From Pseudideonella sakaiensis (GTDB lineage Bacteria > Pseudomonadota > Gammaproteobacteria > Burkholderiales > Burkholderiaceae_C), in the NCBI RefSeq assembly GCF_001293525.1, contig NZ_BBYR01000044.1, positions 1-64,000 on the forward strand: a DNA stretch of 64,000 nucleotides. The letters run 5' to 3'. The position numbers and the translations under genes are program-made. Every line of letters starts with the position of its first letter. Positions within the stretch are counted from its first letter, which is position 1. Below, one piece after another: positions 19,080 to 27,511 of this stretch. Below the pieces are notes generated by a model that was given only the letters and a program-made list of their open reading frames with translations, did not search any database and had not been told where the DNA came from.

Positions 19080-20243
19080 ATGACGATCAAGGGCAAGGCC
19101 TGCATCGCAGGCGCGTTCGAGCACCCGCTGCGCAAGGCGCCGGACAAGACCACCGCCGAGCTGCATGCCGAGTGCGCGCGCGGCGCGCTGGCCGACGCCG
19201 GGCTGGACTGGCGCGACGTCGACGGCTACTTCTGCGCCGGCGACGCGCCCGGCTTCGGCATGGTCAGCATGGTCGACTACCTCGGCCTGCGCTGCCGCCA
19301 CGTCGACAACAGCGAGACCGGCGGCTCCTCCTACCTGATGCACGTGCGGCACGCCGCGCAGGCGATCGCGGCCGGGCACTGCAACGTCGCGCTGATCACG
19401 CTGGCCGGCCGCCCGCGCAGCGAGGCGGCGCAGGGCGTGGCCGCGTCGGCGCGGCCGAACGTGCCCGACGTGCCCTTCGAGGCGCCGTACGCACCGGTCA
19501 CGATCAACACCTACGCGGTGGCGGCGATGCGCCACATGCATGAGTTCGGCACCACCGCCGAGCAGCTGGCCTGGGTGAAGGTGGCGGCCTCGCACCATGC
19601 GCAGCACAACCCGCACGCGATGCTGCGCGAGGTGGTGACGGTCGAGGACGTGCTGGCCTCGCCGATGCTGAGCGACCCGCTGCACAAGCTGGACTGCTGC
19701 GTCGTCAGCGACGGCGGCGGTGCGCTGATCGTCACCCGGCCCGAGATCGCCCGCTCGCTGAAGCGCCCCGTCGTCACCGTGCTGGGCGCGGCCGAAACGG
19801 TGCGCGGCCAGCAGGGCGGCAAGGTCGACCTGACCACGTCCGGCACCGCGCGCACCGGCCCCGAGGCCTTCGCCGAGGCCGGCGTCACGCCGGCCGACAT
19901 CCAGTACGCGTCGATCTACGACAGCTTCACCATCACCGTGGTGATCCAGCTCGAGGACCTGGGCTTCTGCCGCAAGGGCGAGGGCGGGCGCTTCGTGGCC
20001 GACGGCAACCTGATCTCCGGCGTCGGCCGGCTGCCCTTCAACACCGACGGCGGCGGCCTGTGCAACAACCACCCCAGCAACCGCGGCGGCATCACGAAGG
20101 TGATCGAGGCGGTGCGCCAGCTGCGCGGCGAGGCCCACCCGGCGGTGCAGGTGAAGAACTGCGCGCTGGCGCTGGCCAACGGCACCGGCGGCTTCCTGGG
20201 CACGCGCCATGGCAGCGCGACCTTGATCCTCGGACGGGAGTGA
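19080..20243 (+). CDS. thiolase-fold protein lacking the catalytic Cys (Ltp2-aldolase-like)
   Basis: A 387-residue thiolase-superfamily protein. Aligned by eye with the active thiolase at 5495, the nucleophile position holds Glu79 (NSETGGSSY instead of NNCATGSSA), and the catalytic His of the HDCF motif is replaced by Tyr280 (YDSFTITVVIQLEDLGF). His331 in CNNHPSNRGG is kept. This loss of Cys with a Tyr gain matches what is known for Ltp2-type aldolases of steroid side-chain degradation, which need a DUF35 (ChsH2-type) partner. Exactly such a protein is encoded 4 bp downstream. Retro-aldol cleavage of a branched 3-hydroxyacyl-CoA is therefore more likely than thiolysis. ATG 19080 lies 7 bp after the Bug gene. 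Confidence 0.85.
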   Translation: MTIKGKACIAGAFEHPLRKAPDKTTAELHAECARGALADAGLDWRDVDGYFCAGDAPGFGMVSMVDYLGLRCRHVDNSETGGSSYLMHVRHAAQAIAAGHCNVALITLAGRPRSEAAQGVAASARPNVPDVPFEAPYAPVTINTYAVAAMRHMHEFGTTAEQLAWVKVAASHHAQHNPHAMLREVVTVEDVLASPMLSDPLHKLDCCVVSDGGGALIVTRPEIARSLKRPVVTVLGAAETVRGQQGGKVDLTTSGTARTGPEAFAEAGVTPADIQYASIYDSFTITVVIQLEDLGFCRKGEGGRFVADGNLISGVGRLPFNTDGGGLCNNHPSNRGGITKVIEAVRQLRGEAHPAVQVKNCALALANGTGGFLGTRHGSATLILGRE

Positions 20244-20247
20244 GCGG

Positions 20248-20685
20248 ATGAACCAGGACACCCCCCCCGCTGCGGCCGATGCGGCGCGGCGCTTCCCGCC
20301 GCGGCCGCTGGCCGCGCCGATGGTCGACAGCGCGAACGCGCCGTTCTGGCAGGCCGCCCGCGACGGCGTGCTGATGATCAAGCGCTGTGGCGCGTGTGGC
20401 GAGCCGCACTGGTACCCGCGGCCGCACTGCCCGCACTGCGGTGCCCCCGGCACCGCCTGGGAGCGCGCGAGCGGGCGCGGCAGCGTCTACAGCTACACCA
20501 TCGTCCGCAAGGCCGGGCCGCAGCCCTATGTCTTCGCCTACGTCACGCTGGACGAGGGCGTCACGATGCTGAGCAACCTGGTCGACATCGACGAGGCGGC
20601 GCTGCGCATCGGCCTGCCGGTGCAGGTGGTCTTCGTGCCGACCGACGGCGACGGCCGGGTGCCGATGTTCACCGCGGCCGGCTGA
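20248..20685 (+). CDS. Zn-ribbon/OB-fold protein, DUF35 family
   Basis: A 145-residue partner protein for thiolase-fold enzymes. The rubredoxin-like zinc ribbon is CGACGEPHWYPRPHCPHCG at about residues 48-66 (two CxxC pairs), followed by the OB-fold with GRGSVYSYTIVRKAGPQPYVFAYVTLDEG. In steroid degradation and in archaeal HMG-CoA synthesis such proteins bind the CoA substrate and dock on the thiolase-like subunit. It follows the Cys-less thiolase after 4 bp, which supports a complex. It is the last gene of the catabolic cluster; 239 bp of GC-rich DNA follow. Confidence 0.9.
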   Translation: MNQDTPPAAADAARRFPPRPLAAPMVDSANAPFWQAARDGVLMIKRCGACGEPHWYPRPHCPHCGAPGTAWERASGRGSVYSYTIVRKAGPQPYVFAYVTLDEGVTMLSNLVDIDEAALRIGLPVQVVFVPTDGDGRVPMFTAAG

Positions 20686-20840
20686 CGGGCGGGCGGCCGC
20701 GGCGCGCCCCCGCCGCGCCTCGCGGCGCGGCGCCACGGTTAGCAAACGGTCAGCAGCGCGGCGGCTTGCCGGGTGCCGGCCTTCGCGCTCGGTTCGGAAG
20801 GCGTGCCGGCGGGCCGCCGGCGCTGGCGGCCGCGCGCCGC

Positions 20841-20858
20841 GCTGCCTAGACTGGCGGC
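20841..20858 (+). promoter_or_regulatory. TAGACT-containing 18-mer, promoter-like
   Basis: GCTGCCTAGACTGGCGGC lies 66 bp before the small-peptide ATG. The identical 18-mer occurs at 40901-40918, 23 bp before another hypothetical gene. TAGACT could be a -10 box. No convincing -35 is visible. Confidence 0.4.
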
Positions 20859-20924
20859 GTGCTGCAGGACGGGGCCCTCGACGGGCCGGCTGCGGCCAGT
20901 CGTCCCCCTCGAGAAAGCCCCGCC

Positions 20925-21125
20925 ATGGCCCCGCAGACCTCGCTGATCGACAAGGTGCTCGCCGACGCTGCCTTCTGCGTCGAGCTGGTGGCGCGGCCGG
21001 ACGAGACCCTCGGTGCGCTGGGCGTCGATGCCGCGCCCGAGGTGCTGTGCGAGATCCGCGCGCTCGACCCGGCGCGCCTGCAGCGCCTGGCGGGCGCCTT
21101 CGGCCGGCAGCCCGTCGCGGCCTGA
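20925..21125 (+). CDS. 66-residue peptide, RiPP-precursor-like helical leader
   Basis: A small acidic protein from ATG 20925 with GAGAAAG upstream. The layout is an N-terminal helix (LIDKVLADAAFCVELVARPDETLGALG) followed by PEVLCEIRALDPARLQRLAGAFG. By eye this resembles the short Franean1_4349/Os-type proteins, which consist of LLADPEFRARLLADPEAAL then LTPEEREALRALD-type helices and are often annotated as putative modified peptides. It has two Cys. The surrounding genes (methyltransferase, patatin, halogenase-like flavoprotein) are enzyme types that can tailor metabolites. A role as a modified peptide is a guess; a small regulatory or docking protein is equally possible. Confidence 0.6.
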   Translation: MAPQTSLIDKVLADAAFCVELVARPDETLGALGVDAAPEVLCEIRALDPARLQRLAGAFGRQPVAA

Positions 21126-21197
21126 CGCCGCCCCCAGCCCGGCCCGCCGTCCGCGGGGGCGGGGACACCTGGGTCGGCCCGCCGTCGGTGCCGCGGC

Positions 21198-22409
21198 TCA
21201 GCCGCCGCGCCGCAGGTGGACGAACAGCCCCTCGACCGGCTGCCGCTGGTCCTCGCGCAGCGGCGCAGCATCCAGCGCCGCCACCGCCCAGCCGTGCGCG
21301 GCCGCGAGCCGCCGCACGCCGGCCTCCGAGTGGCCGTAGCGCAGGCTCGGCAGCAGCCGGTAGCCGGCCTCGCCCGCGGCCTCGTCGCGTTCCAGCGTGA
21401 ACGAGAAGCGTCCGCCGGCAGGCACGAGCTGCTGCAGCGCCGCGAACACCGGCGCCAGGTCGCCGACGTAGATGAAGACGTCGGCCGCGAGCACCAGGTC
21501 CTGCGGCGGCAGGCCGGGCAGGGCCTCGAGCAGGTCGGCCCGCTCCAGCACGTCGTAGACGCCGCGCGCGCGGGCCTGGGCCAGCATCGCCGGCGACAGG
21601 TCCAGCCCGGTGAGCCGCTGCGCCAGCGGGCGCAGCAGCGGCCCGCACAGCCCGGTGCCGCAGCCCAGGTCGAGCGCGGCCGGCACCACCGGCGTCGCGC
21701 CGGGCGGCAGGCCGGCCACCAGGCGCTGCGGCGCGTCGTACTTCAGGCGCTCGACGAGGTGCTGGTCGAAGCCGGCCGCATAGCCATCGAACAGCCGGCG
21801 CACGTAGTCCGGCGGCGCATGGGCCGGCGCCGGCGCGGCGCCGACGGCGCCGAGGTAATAGGCCTGCAGCGCCGGGTCGGCGCCGTGCGCGGCCGCCTGC
21901 CGGTAGGCCTCGGCGGCCTCGGCCAGGCGGCCGGTCTCGCGCAGCAGGCCGGCCCGCAGGTTCCAGGCCGGGCCGAGGGCCGGGTCGCGCGCGAGGGCCT
22001 GGTCCGCGCTCTCGAGCGCCGCGTCGACGCGGCCCAGCGCTTCCAGCGCCTCGGCCCGCCGCCACCAGCCGGCGGCCGCGCCGGGCGCCAGCGCCACGCA
22101 GCGCTCGAACGCCGCCAGCGCCTGCTGCGGGCGCTTGAGGCCCATCTCGGCCAGCCCGAGGTTGAGCCAGCCGTCGGCCCCGGCCGGCTCGGCCACGGTG
22201 GCCGCGCGCGCGGCGTCGTGGGCCGGCGCCGGCCGCTGCTGCGCGAGCAGCGCGGCGGCCAGGTTGGTCAGCGTCGACGCGCGCCCGGGCAGCAGCGCCA
22301 GTGACGCGCGGTAGTGGCGTTCCGCCTGGGCCGGCTCGCCGGCCTCGAAGGCGGCCAGGCCCGCCAGGAAGGCGTCACGGGCGGCGGCAAAGCGGGCGTC
22401 GTCGGTCAT
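21198..22409 (-). CDS. TPR-repeat SAM-dependent methyltransferase
   Basis: A 403-residue two-part protein. Residues 1 to about 195 form tetratricopeptide repeats (for example ALAAFERCVALAPGAAAGWWRRAEALEALG). Residues 205-403 form a class I methyltransferase with the SAM-binding motif ALDLGCGTGLCGP, the acidic LTGLDLSPAML and the motif LVLAADVFIYVGDL. The domain resembles the ubiquinone/menaquinone methyltransferase-like group; the target is unknown. TPRs suggest a protein substrate or a bound partner. It is read opposite to the small-peptide gene (tail to tail, 72 bp apart) and divergently from the patatin gene. Confidence 0.88.
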   Translation of the reverse strand: MTDDARFAAARDAFLAGLAAFEAGEPAQAERHYRASLALLPGRASTLTNLAAALLAQQRPAPAHDAARAATVAEPAGADGWLNLGLAEMGLKRPQQALAAFERCVALAPGAAAGWWRRAEALEALGRVDAALESADQALARDPALGPAWNLRAGLLRETGRLAEAAEAYRQAAAHGADPALQAYYLGAVGAAPAPAHAPPDYVRRLFDGYAAGFDQHLVERLKYDAPQRLVAGLPPGATPVVPAALDLGCGTGLCGPLLRPLAQRLTGLDLSPAMLAQARARGVYDVLERADLLEALPGLPPQDLVLAADVFIYVGDLAPVFAALQQLVPAGGRFSFTLERDEAAGEAGYRLLPSLRYGHSEAGVRRLAAAHGWAVAALDAAPLREDQRQPVEGLFVHLRRGG

Positions 22410-22460
22410 CGGCGGCGGATTATCCGGCCGGGGCCGGGCTGCAGCGCCGGCGCCGCTGCA

Positions 22461-22472
22461 CTAGCATCCGGG
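22461..22472 (+). promoter_or_regulatory. -10-like element before patatin gene
   Basis: CTAGCATCCGGG, with TAGCAT as a possible -10 box, ends 18 bp before the patatin ATG. The same 12-mer occurs at 41809-41820 upstream of the Crp/Fnr-type regulator. Confidence 0.35.
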
Positions 22473-22490
22473 TTCTCCCGCAGTCCTCCG

Positions 22491-23567
22491 ATGCCCGCCC
22501 TCCGCCTCTACGCCGGCCCGGCCGCGCGCGCCCTGCTGGCACGCGAGGGCCTGCGGCCGCAGCACGTCCACACCCTCCCCGGCGCCGCCGGCGGGCCCAA
22601 GGGGCTGATCCTCGGGCCGCTGGACCGCTACCTCTTCGGTCACTGGCTGGCGACGGCGACCCAGCCGGTCGACCTGGTCGGTGCCTCCATCGGCGCCTGG
22701 CGGCTGGCCACGGCCTGCACCCGTGAGCCGGTGGCCGGACTGCAGCGGCTCGAGCACGACTACATCCGCCAGCACTACCCGCTGCCGCCGGGCCAGAAGC
22801 GGCTGAGCGCGCGCCAGGTCAGCCAGTCCTTCGCCGACAGCCTCGACCTCGCCTTCGATGGCCGCATCGCCGAGGTGCTGGCCCACCCGCGCTACCGCCT
22901 GCACATCGTCACCTCGCGCGGACGCCACCTGCTCGGCCGCGAGGGCGGCGCGCGCACCGCGCTGGGCTACCTCGGCGCGCTCGCCAGCAACGGCCTGCAC
23001 CGGCGCGCGCTCGGCGCGTGGCTGGAGCGCTGCGTGTTCTCCAGCGGCGACGGGCGGCTGCCCTTCGACACGCGTGACTTCCCGACCCGCCGCATCCCGC
23101 TGACGGCCGAGAACTTCAAGCCGGCGCTGCAGGCCTCGTGCTCGATCCCCTTCGTGCTGGAGGCGGTGCACGACATCCCGGGCGCCCCGCCCGGCGCGCA
23201 CTGGGACGGCGGCATCACCGACTACCACCTGCACCTCGACTACCGCGGCCGCGACGGCCTCGTGCTCTACCCGCACTTCCAGCGCGCCGTCGTGCCGGGC
23301 TGGCTCGACAAGCCGCTGCGCTGGCGCCACCGCGCCACGCCCTTCCTCGACGCGATGCTGCTGCTCGCGCCCGACCCGGCCTGGGTGGCGACGCTGCCGG
23401 GCGGCAAGCTGCCGGACCGCGGCGATTTCCAGGCCTTCCAGCACGATCCCGCCGCCCGCAGCGCCCGCTGGGCGCGCGCCGTCGGCGAGGCGCAGCGCCT
23501 GGCCGACGAGTTTGCCGAGTGGGTGGCGGGCGGCGCGGATCCGGCGCGGGTCGAGCCGCTGGGCTGA
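22491..23567 (+). CDS. patatin-like phospholipase
   Basis: A lipid acyl hydrolase of 358 residues. The oxyanion-type glycine-rich turn GAAGGPKG is near residue 31, the nucleophile elbow GASIG (Ser) near residue 65, and the catalytic DGG of HWDGGITDYH near residue 240, giving the Ser-Asp dyad of patatins. No signal peptide or membrane segment is seen, so it should be cytoplasmic. Start at ATG 22491; upstream extensions are Arg-rich and unlikely to be translated. It is divergent from the TPR-methyltransferase gene, and the flavoprotein gene follows 156 bp downstream. Confidence 0.87.
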   Translation: MPALRLYAGPAARALLAREGLRPQHVHTLPGAAGGPKGLILGPLDRYLFGHWLATATQPVDLVGASIGAWRLATACTREPVAGLQRLEHDYIRQHYPLPPGQKRLSARQVSQSFADSLDLAFDGRIAEVLAHPRYRLHIVTSRGRHLLGREGGARTALGYLGALASNGLHRRALGAWLERCVFSSGDGRLPFDTRDFPTRRIPLTAENFKPALQASCSIPFVLEAVHDIPGAPPGAHWDGGITDYHLHLDYRGRDGLVLYPHFQRAVVPGWLDKPLRWRHRATPFLDAMLLLAPDPAWVATLPGGKLPDRGDFQAFQHDPAARSARWARAVGEAQRLADEFAEWVAGGADPARVEPLG

Positions 23568-23723
23568 GGGCCTCGGCGCCGCGGAGGCCGCCGACGCCGA
23601 CGCGGCGAGGGCGCCGCGATGGTCGTCGCGATGGCGCCGGCGCGCTGCGCGACAATCCACCGGCAGGCTCCGCACGGGCGGCCACCGGCCGCGCCGCAGG
23701 GGTCCGGGGCCTGCGCGAACGCC

Positions 23724-25151
23724 ATGCACGCCACCACCGCTTCCTCCGCCGCCGCCGACGGCACCACCGCCGCCGCTGCGGCTGCCGCCTCCGATTCCCG
23801 TCCCGCGTCCGCCGCCGGCGCGGCCGACGCCCCGCCCGTCGGCTGCGACGTGCTCGTCGTCGGCGGCGGGCCCGGCGGCTCGACGATCGCGGCGCTGCTC
23901 GCCCGCCAGGGCCGCCAGGTGGTGCTGCTCGAGAAGGCGCAGCACCCGCGCTTCCACATCGGCGAATCGCTGCTGCCGGGCAACCGCCGGCTGTTCGAGG
24001 CGCTGGGCGTGCAGGACGAGGTGGACCGCATCGGCATGCCGAAGTACGGCATCGAGTTCGTCGCGCCGGACGGGCCGCTGCGCACCGTGGTGAACTTCGG
24101 CGAAGGCTGGGACCCGGCGCTGGACCGCGCCTGGCAGGTGCGCCGCTCCGAGCTCGACGAGCTGCTGTTCCGCCACGCCGCGCGTCAGGGAGCGCAGACG
24201 CTGGAAGGCGCCTGCGTCACCGGGATCGACTTCGACGCCGAGGGCGCCACTGTCCACGCCCGCCTCGACGACGGCGCGCCGCGCCGCTGGCGCGCGCGCT
24301 TCGTGGTCGACGCCAGCGGCCGCGACACCCTGCTGGCGCGCCAGCTGGACAGCAAGCGCCGCAACCCGAAGCACGCCAGCACCGCGCTGTTCGCGCACTT
24401 CCGCCAGGCGCGCCGGCTCGAGGGCCGCAACGAGGGCCACATCAGCATCTGCTGGTTCGAGCACGGCTGGTTCTGGTTCATCCCGCTCGCCGACGGCACC
24501 ACCAGCGTCGGCGCCGTCTGCTGGCCCTACTACCTGAAGCAGCGCGACAAGCCGCTGAAGGACTTCTTCTTCGAGACGCTGGCGATGTGCCCGGAGCTGA
24601 GCGACCGCCTGCGCGGCGCCGAGCTGGTCGACGACACCGTGCATGCGACCGGCAACTTCTCCTACGAGAGCACCCACGCCGCCGGCGAGCGCTACCTGAT
24701 GATCGGCGACGCCTTCGGCTTCATCGACCCGATGTTCTCGTCGGGCGTCTACCTCGCGATGCAGGGCGCCTTCGACGGCGCCGACTACGTGGCCACCGCG
24801 CTCGACCGCCCGGCGGCGCTGCCGGCCGCGCGGCGCGCGATCGACCGGCGCTTCCGCGACGGCCCCGCGGCCTACTCGTGGTTCATCTACCGGGTCACCA
24901 ACCCGACCATCCGCGACATGTTCCTGCACCCGAAGAACGTGTTCCGGATCAAGCAGGGGCTGATGTCGCTGCTTGCCGCCGACATGCGCCACGGCCTCGG
25001 CCAGCGGCTCGCACTCGCGATGTTCCGCGTCGTCTACTACGCGATCTCGATCGGCCACTGGCGCCGCACGCTGGCCGGCTGGCGCCGCCACCGCGAGGCG
25101 GCGCGCGACCACGGGCCGCTGCGCGGCGAGACGGTGCTGCGCACCGAGTAG
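23724..25151 (+). CDS. FAD-dependent halogenase-like monooxygenase
   Basis: A 475-residue flavoprotein. The dinucleotide-binding motif VLVVGGGPGGS spans 44-53, and RFHIGESLLPGNRRLFEALG follows. Lys107 (MPKYGIEF) aligns with the lysine that relays hypohalous acid in flavin-dependent halogenases, and WFWFIP (249-254) matches the WxWxIP motif. IGDAFGFIDPMFSSG is the second FAD motif. These features place it with CndH/tryptophan-halogenase-like proteins, which act on free or carrier-bound aromatic substrates using reduced flavin; no flavin reductase gene is adjacent. A geranylgeranyl-reductase-like role is the main alternative. The first ~40 residues are Ala/Ser/Thr-rich. An upstream ATG (23619) is possible but adds non-homologous sequence. 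Confidence 0.83.
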   Translation: MHATTASSAAADGTTAAAAAAASDSRPASAAGAADAPPVGCDVLVVGGGPGGSTIAALLARQGRQVVLLEKAQHPRFHIGESLLPGNRRLFEALGVQDEVDRIGMPKYGIEFVAPDGPLRTVVNFGEGWDPALDRAWQVRRSELDELLFRHAARQGAQTLEGACVTGIDFDAEGATVHARLDDGAPRRWRARFVVDASGRDTLLARQLDSKRRNPKHASTALFAHFRQARRLEGRNEGHISICWFEHGWFWFIPLADGTTSVGAVCWPYYLKQRDKPLKDFFFETLAMCPELSDRLRGAELVDDTVHATGNFSYESTHAAGERYLMIGDAFGFIDPMFSSGVYLAMQGAFDGADYVATALDRPAALPAARRAIDRRFRDGPAAYSWFIYRVTNPTIRDMFLHPKNVFRIKQGLMSLLAADMRHGLGQRLALAMFRVVYYAISIGHWRRTLAGWRRHREAARDHGPLRGETVLRTE

Positions 25152-25295
25152 CGCCGCGGTCACTGGCCGGACCCGCGAGTTCTTGCGCGCGCTGGGCGAT
25201 CGCGGCGCTGGCTCGAACGCGGTGTATGAAAAATCTATGATGGTTCGTAGAATATAAGGAAAATCCCTGCGCCGTACGGGAAATCCGAGGCCGCC

Positions 25296-26843
25296 TTGAT
25301 TGGCTACGAACGTCTTGCCGCCCGTGTGACCGAGTCCACCGGACTGCGCCTGCCGCCTGTGCACCGCCCGGCGCGGCTGCGGCCCGTCACACGGATCGAG
25401 CGGATGGCCGACCTGCTGGCCGTGCCCCGCCACGTGGCGCCGCCCGAGCACGCCACCTTGCTCGACCACGTGCTCTTCGCGCTGAAGCACGAAGATCTGC
25501 AGTTGCACGTGCTGCTGGAAGCACTGCGCCTGATCAGTGCCGACGCGTTGACTGCCGCGCTGGCCGCGCAGCGCACGGGCAGCTACCTGCGCAAAGCCGC
25601 CTTCCTCTGGGAAAAGGTGCACGGCCGCGAGCTGTCACTGCCATGGGAGTCCACCGGCGGCAACTACGTCGACCTGTTCGACCCGGAGGCCTACTACGTC
25701 GGCCCGGTGTGGGAGCGCAGCCAGCGCTTGCGCGTCAACTTCAATGGCCTGGGCCCTCTCGAGTTCTGCCCCGTGGTTCGACGCGATGACGCATTGACTG
25801 CCAGGGGGCAGCGGGTGCTGGACCGCCTGCGGGACTGGGCCGGCCATGCCGGCAATCGAGCCACCCTGGACCGCGTCCTGAGCTGGGCCTACCTGGCCGA
25901 GACCCGTGATTCCTTCGCCATCGAGAACGAACGGCCTTCACCCGACAAGGAGCGGACGTTTCTCCATGCCATGGCTGCCCTCCGCGAACAGAGGCCCTTG
26001 ACCGAGGACTATCTGGTCGAGCTGCAGAACACGGTCATCTCCAACCCCATGATGGCCGAGGCCGAATTCCGTCATCGCCAGAACTGGCTGCAACGTGGCG
26101 GGCATGGCGCACTGGCCGTGCGTTACGTACCGCCACCGCCTGACGCGCTGCAGACCCTGATGGGCGGTTGGGCGCGCATGGCCAACAGCGTGGAAGGCGA
26201 TGTGCCGCCCCTGGTGCGAGCCGCCCTGGTGAGCTTCGGCTTCGTGTTCCTGCATCCGTTCATGGATGGCAACGGCCGTCTGTCGCGCCTGCTGGCTCAC
26301 CACAGCCTGAACTTGCAGCAGGCGCTGCCGCTGGTCGACGGGCAGGCCACGCTCTTGCCGTTGTCGGTGGCCATGAAGCGGCATGAGGCCGACTACCTGA
26401 CGGCCTTGGAGTCGTTCAGCCGGCCTGCGCGCCTGCTGTGGGACGTCACCTGCGTGGCCGATCATCAGTTCCTGTTCGACTTCAAGTCCACGCCGCATGT
26501 CTACGCGCACTGGAACGGCGAAGCCGTTGCACGCTTCGTCACCACCTGTGCCGAGCAGGCGCTCGCGCAGTCACTGATCGAAGAAACGGAGTTCATCCAG
26601 GCCTACGATCAGGCGTTCGACCGCATCGACCGCGCCTTCGACCTCCCCAACCGCACCGTCAATCTGCTGATCCATTGGATCCGCCAGCACGGCGGGAAGC
26701 TCCCCGAGCGGCGCCGCAACGCGCCTGAGCTGGTCGGGCTGCAGGCGGAGCAGATCGACGACATCGCCGCCATCGTCGCAGCGTGCTTCCACGCCAGGGA
26801 ACAGGCCCCTCCCTCGGATGATCGGCAGGCCCCCGAGGCCTGA
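25296..26843 (+). CDS. Fic domain protein (AMP transferase type) with N-terminal inhibitory motif
   Basis: Fic proteins move a nucleotide phosphate, usually AMP, from ATP onto hydroxyl side chains of target proteins. The 515-residue product has the full active-site motif HPFMDGNGRLSR at 320-331 (His320, Asp324, Arg328 and Arg331 visible). The inhibitory helix SFAIEN at 206-211, with Glu210, indicates a class II arrangement with autoinhibition. An N-terminal region of about 190 residues and a C-terminal helical region flank the Fic core. The start is TTG at 25296 with GAGG 5 bp upstream; upstream ATGs run into stops at once. DNA from about 25190 to 26850 is clearly less GC-rich and has different codon use from its neighbours, which suggests acquisition by transfer. 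No antitoxin-like gene is next to it. Confidence 0.92.
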   Translation: MIGYERLAARVTESTGLRLPPVHRPARLRPVTRIERMADLLAVPRHVAPPEHATLLDHVLFALKHEDLQLHVLLEALRLISADALTAALAAQRTGSYLRKAAFLWEKVHGRELSLPWESTGGNYVDLFDPEAYYVGPVWERSQRLRVNFNGLGPLEFCPVVRRDDALTARGQRVLDRLRDWAGHAGNRATLDRVLSWAYLAETRDSFAIENERPSPDKERTFLHAMAALREQRPLTEDYLVELQNTVISNPMMAEAEFRHRQNWLQRGGHGALAVRYVPPPPDALQTLMGGWARMANSVEGDVPPLVRAALVSFGFVFLHPFMDGNGRLSRLLAHHSLNLQQALPLVDGQATLLPLSVAMKRHEADYLTALESFSRPARLLWDVTCVADHQFLFDFKSTPHVYAHWNGEAVARFVTTCAEQALAQSLIEETEFIQAYDQAFDRIDRAFDLPNRTVNLLIHWIRQHGGKLPERRRNAPELVGLQAEQIDDIAAIVAACFHAREQAPPSDDRQAPEA

Positions 26844-26962
26844 CAGCGCCCCCAGGGCCTGGCGATGCCCGTCCCGCCCCCCACGGGGTCGAGAGAACCC
26901 GGGGCGGCCCGGTGTCTTCTCGAGGATGACGGGCGCCCTGGCCCGAACCAGGGGCCCGCAGC

Positions 26963-27511
26963 TCAGGCGTCCGCGGGCGCCACGGCCTCCACCCACACCG
27001 CGTCGCCCACCCGGATCCAGCCGCCCGCGAGCACCCGCGCGGTGACGCCGCCATGCCCGCGCATCGCATTGAAGCCGCCCGGGCCGAGCCGCCGCTCCAT
27101 CGCGGAGCAGGGGTCGCAGGGGCCGGTCAGCGCCAGCTGCACGCGCTCGCCGATGCGCAGCACGAGCGGCCGGTCGGCGAACAGCGCCCGGGCACCCAGC
27201 AGGTTCAGCCCCGAGACCACGAGGTTGCGCCGCAGGTCGGCAGCGGGCGGCGCCCGACCCTCGGCCGACCAGGCGCCGATCAGCGGCAGGTGCTCGGCCT
27301 GGATCAGCGTGACCTGGCGCTTGCCGCCGCCCGCGCGGCCGCCGGCGGCGCTGCGGTCGCCGAGCAGGCCCCGGCCGGCGACGGCCTCGGCGGCCTCGAC
27401 CGCGTGCGCCGCCTCGCCGCGGGCGGGCCGCAGCAGGATGGCCTCGACGCGGCCGGGCCGGGCCGTGCGCACGGACAGCTCGCGCAGCGTCGCCGCGCTC
27501 GGCGGCGTCAT
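26963..27511 (-). CDS. MOSC domain protein
   Basis: A 182-residue MOSC protein. Members of the family handle sulfur or the molybdenum cofactor, or form the C-terminal part of MOSC oxidoreductases. Family-like segments are AVAGRGLLGDRSA, KRQVTLIQAEHL, DLRRNLVVSGLNL and TGPCDPCSAMERRLGPGG, where the Cys pair lies at the usual substrate cysteine. The start ATG at 27511 overlaps the stop of the outer-membrane efflux gene by 4 bp, so it is probably the last gene of the efflux operon. Its link to efflux is not obvious; detoxification of N-hydroxylated compounds is one possible theme. Confidence 0.88.
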   Translation of the reverse strand: MTPPSAATLRELSVRTARPGRVEAILLRPARGEAAHAVEAAEAVAGRGLLGDRSAAGGRAGGGKRQVTLIQAEHLPLIGAWSAEGRAPPAADLRRNLVVSGLNLLGARALFADRPLVLRIGERVQLALTGPCDPCSAMERRLGPGGFNAMRGHGGVTARVLAGGWIRVGDAVWVEAVAPADA

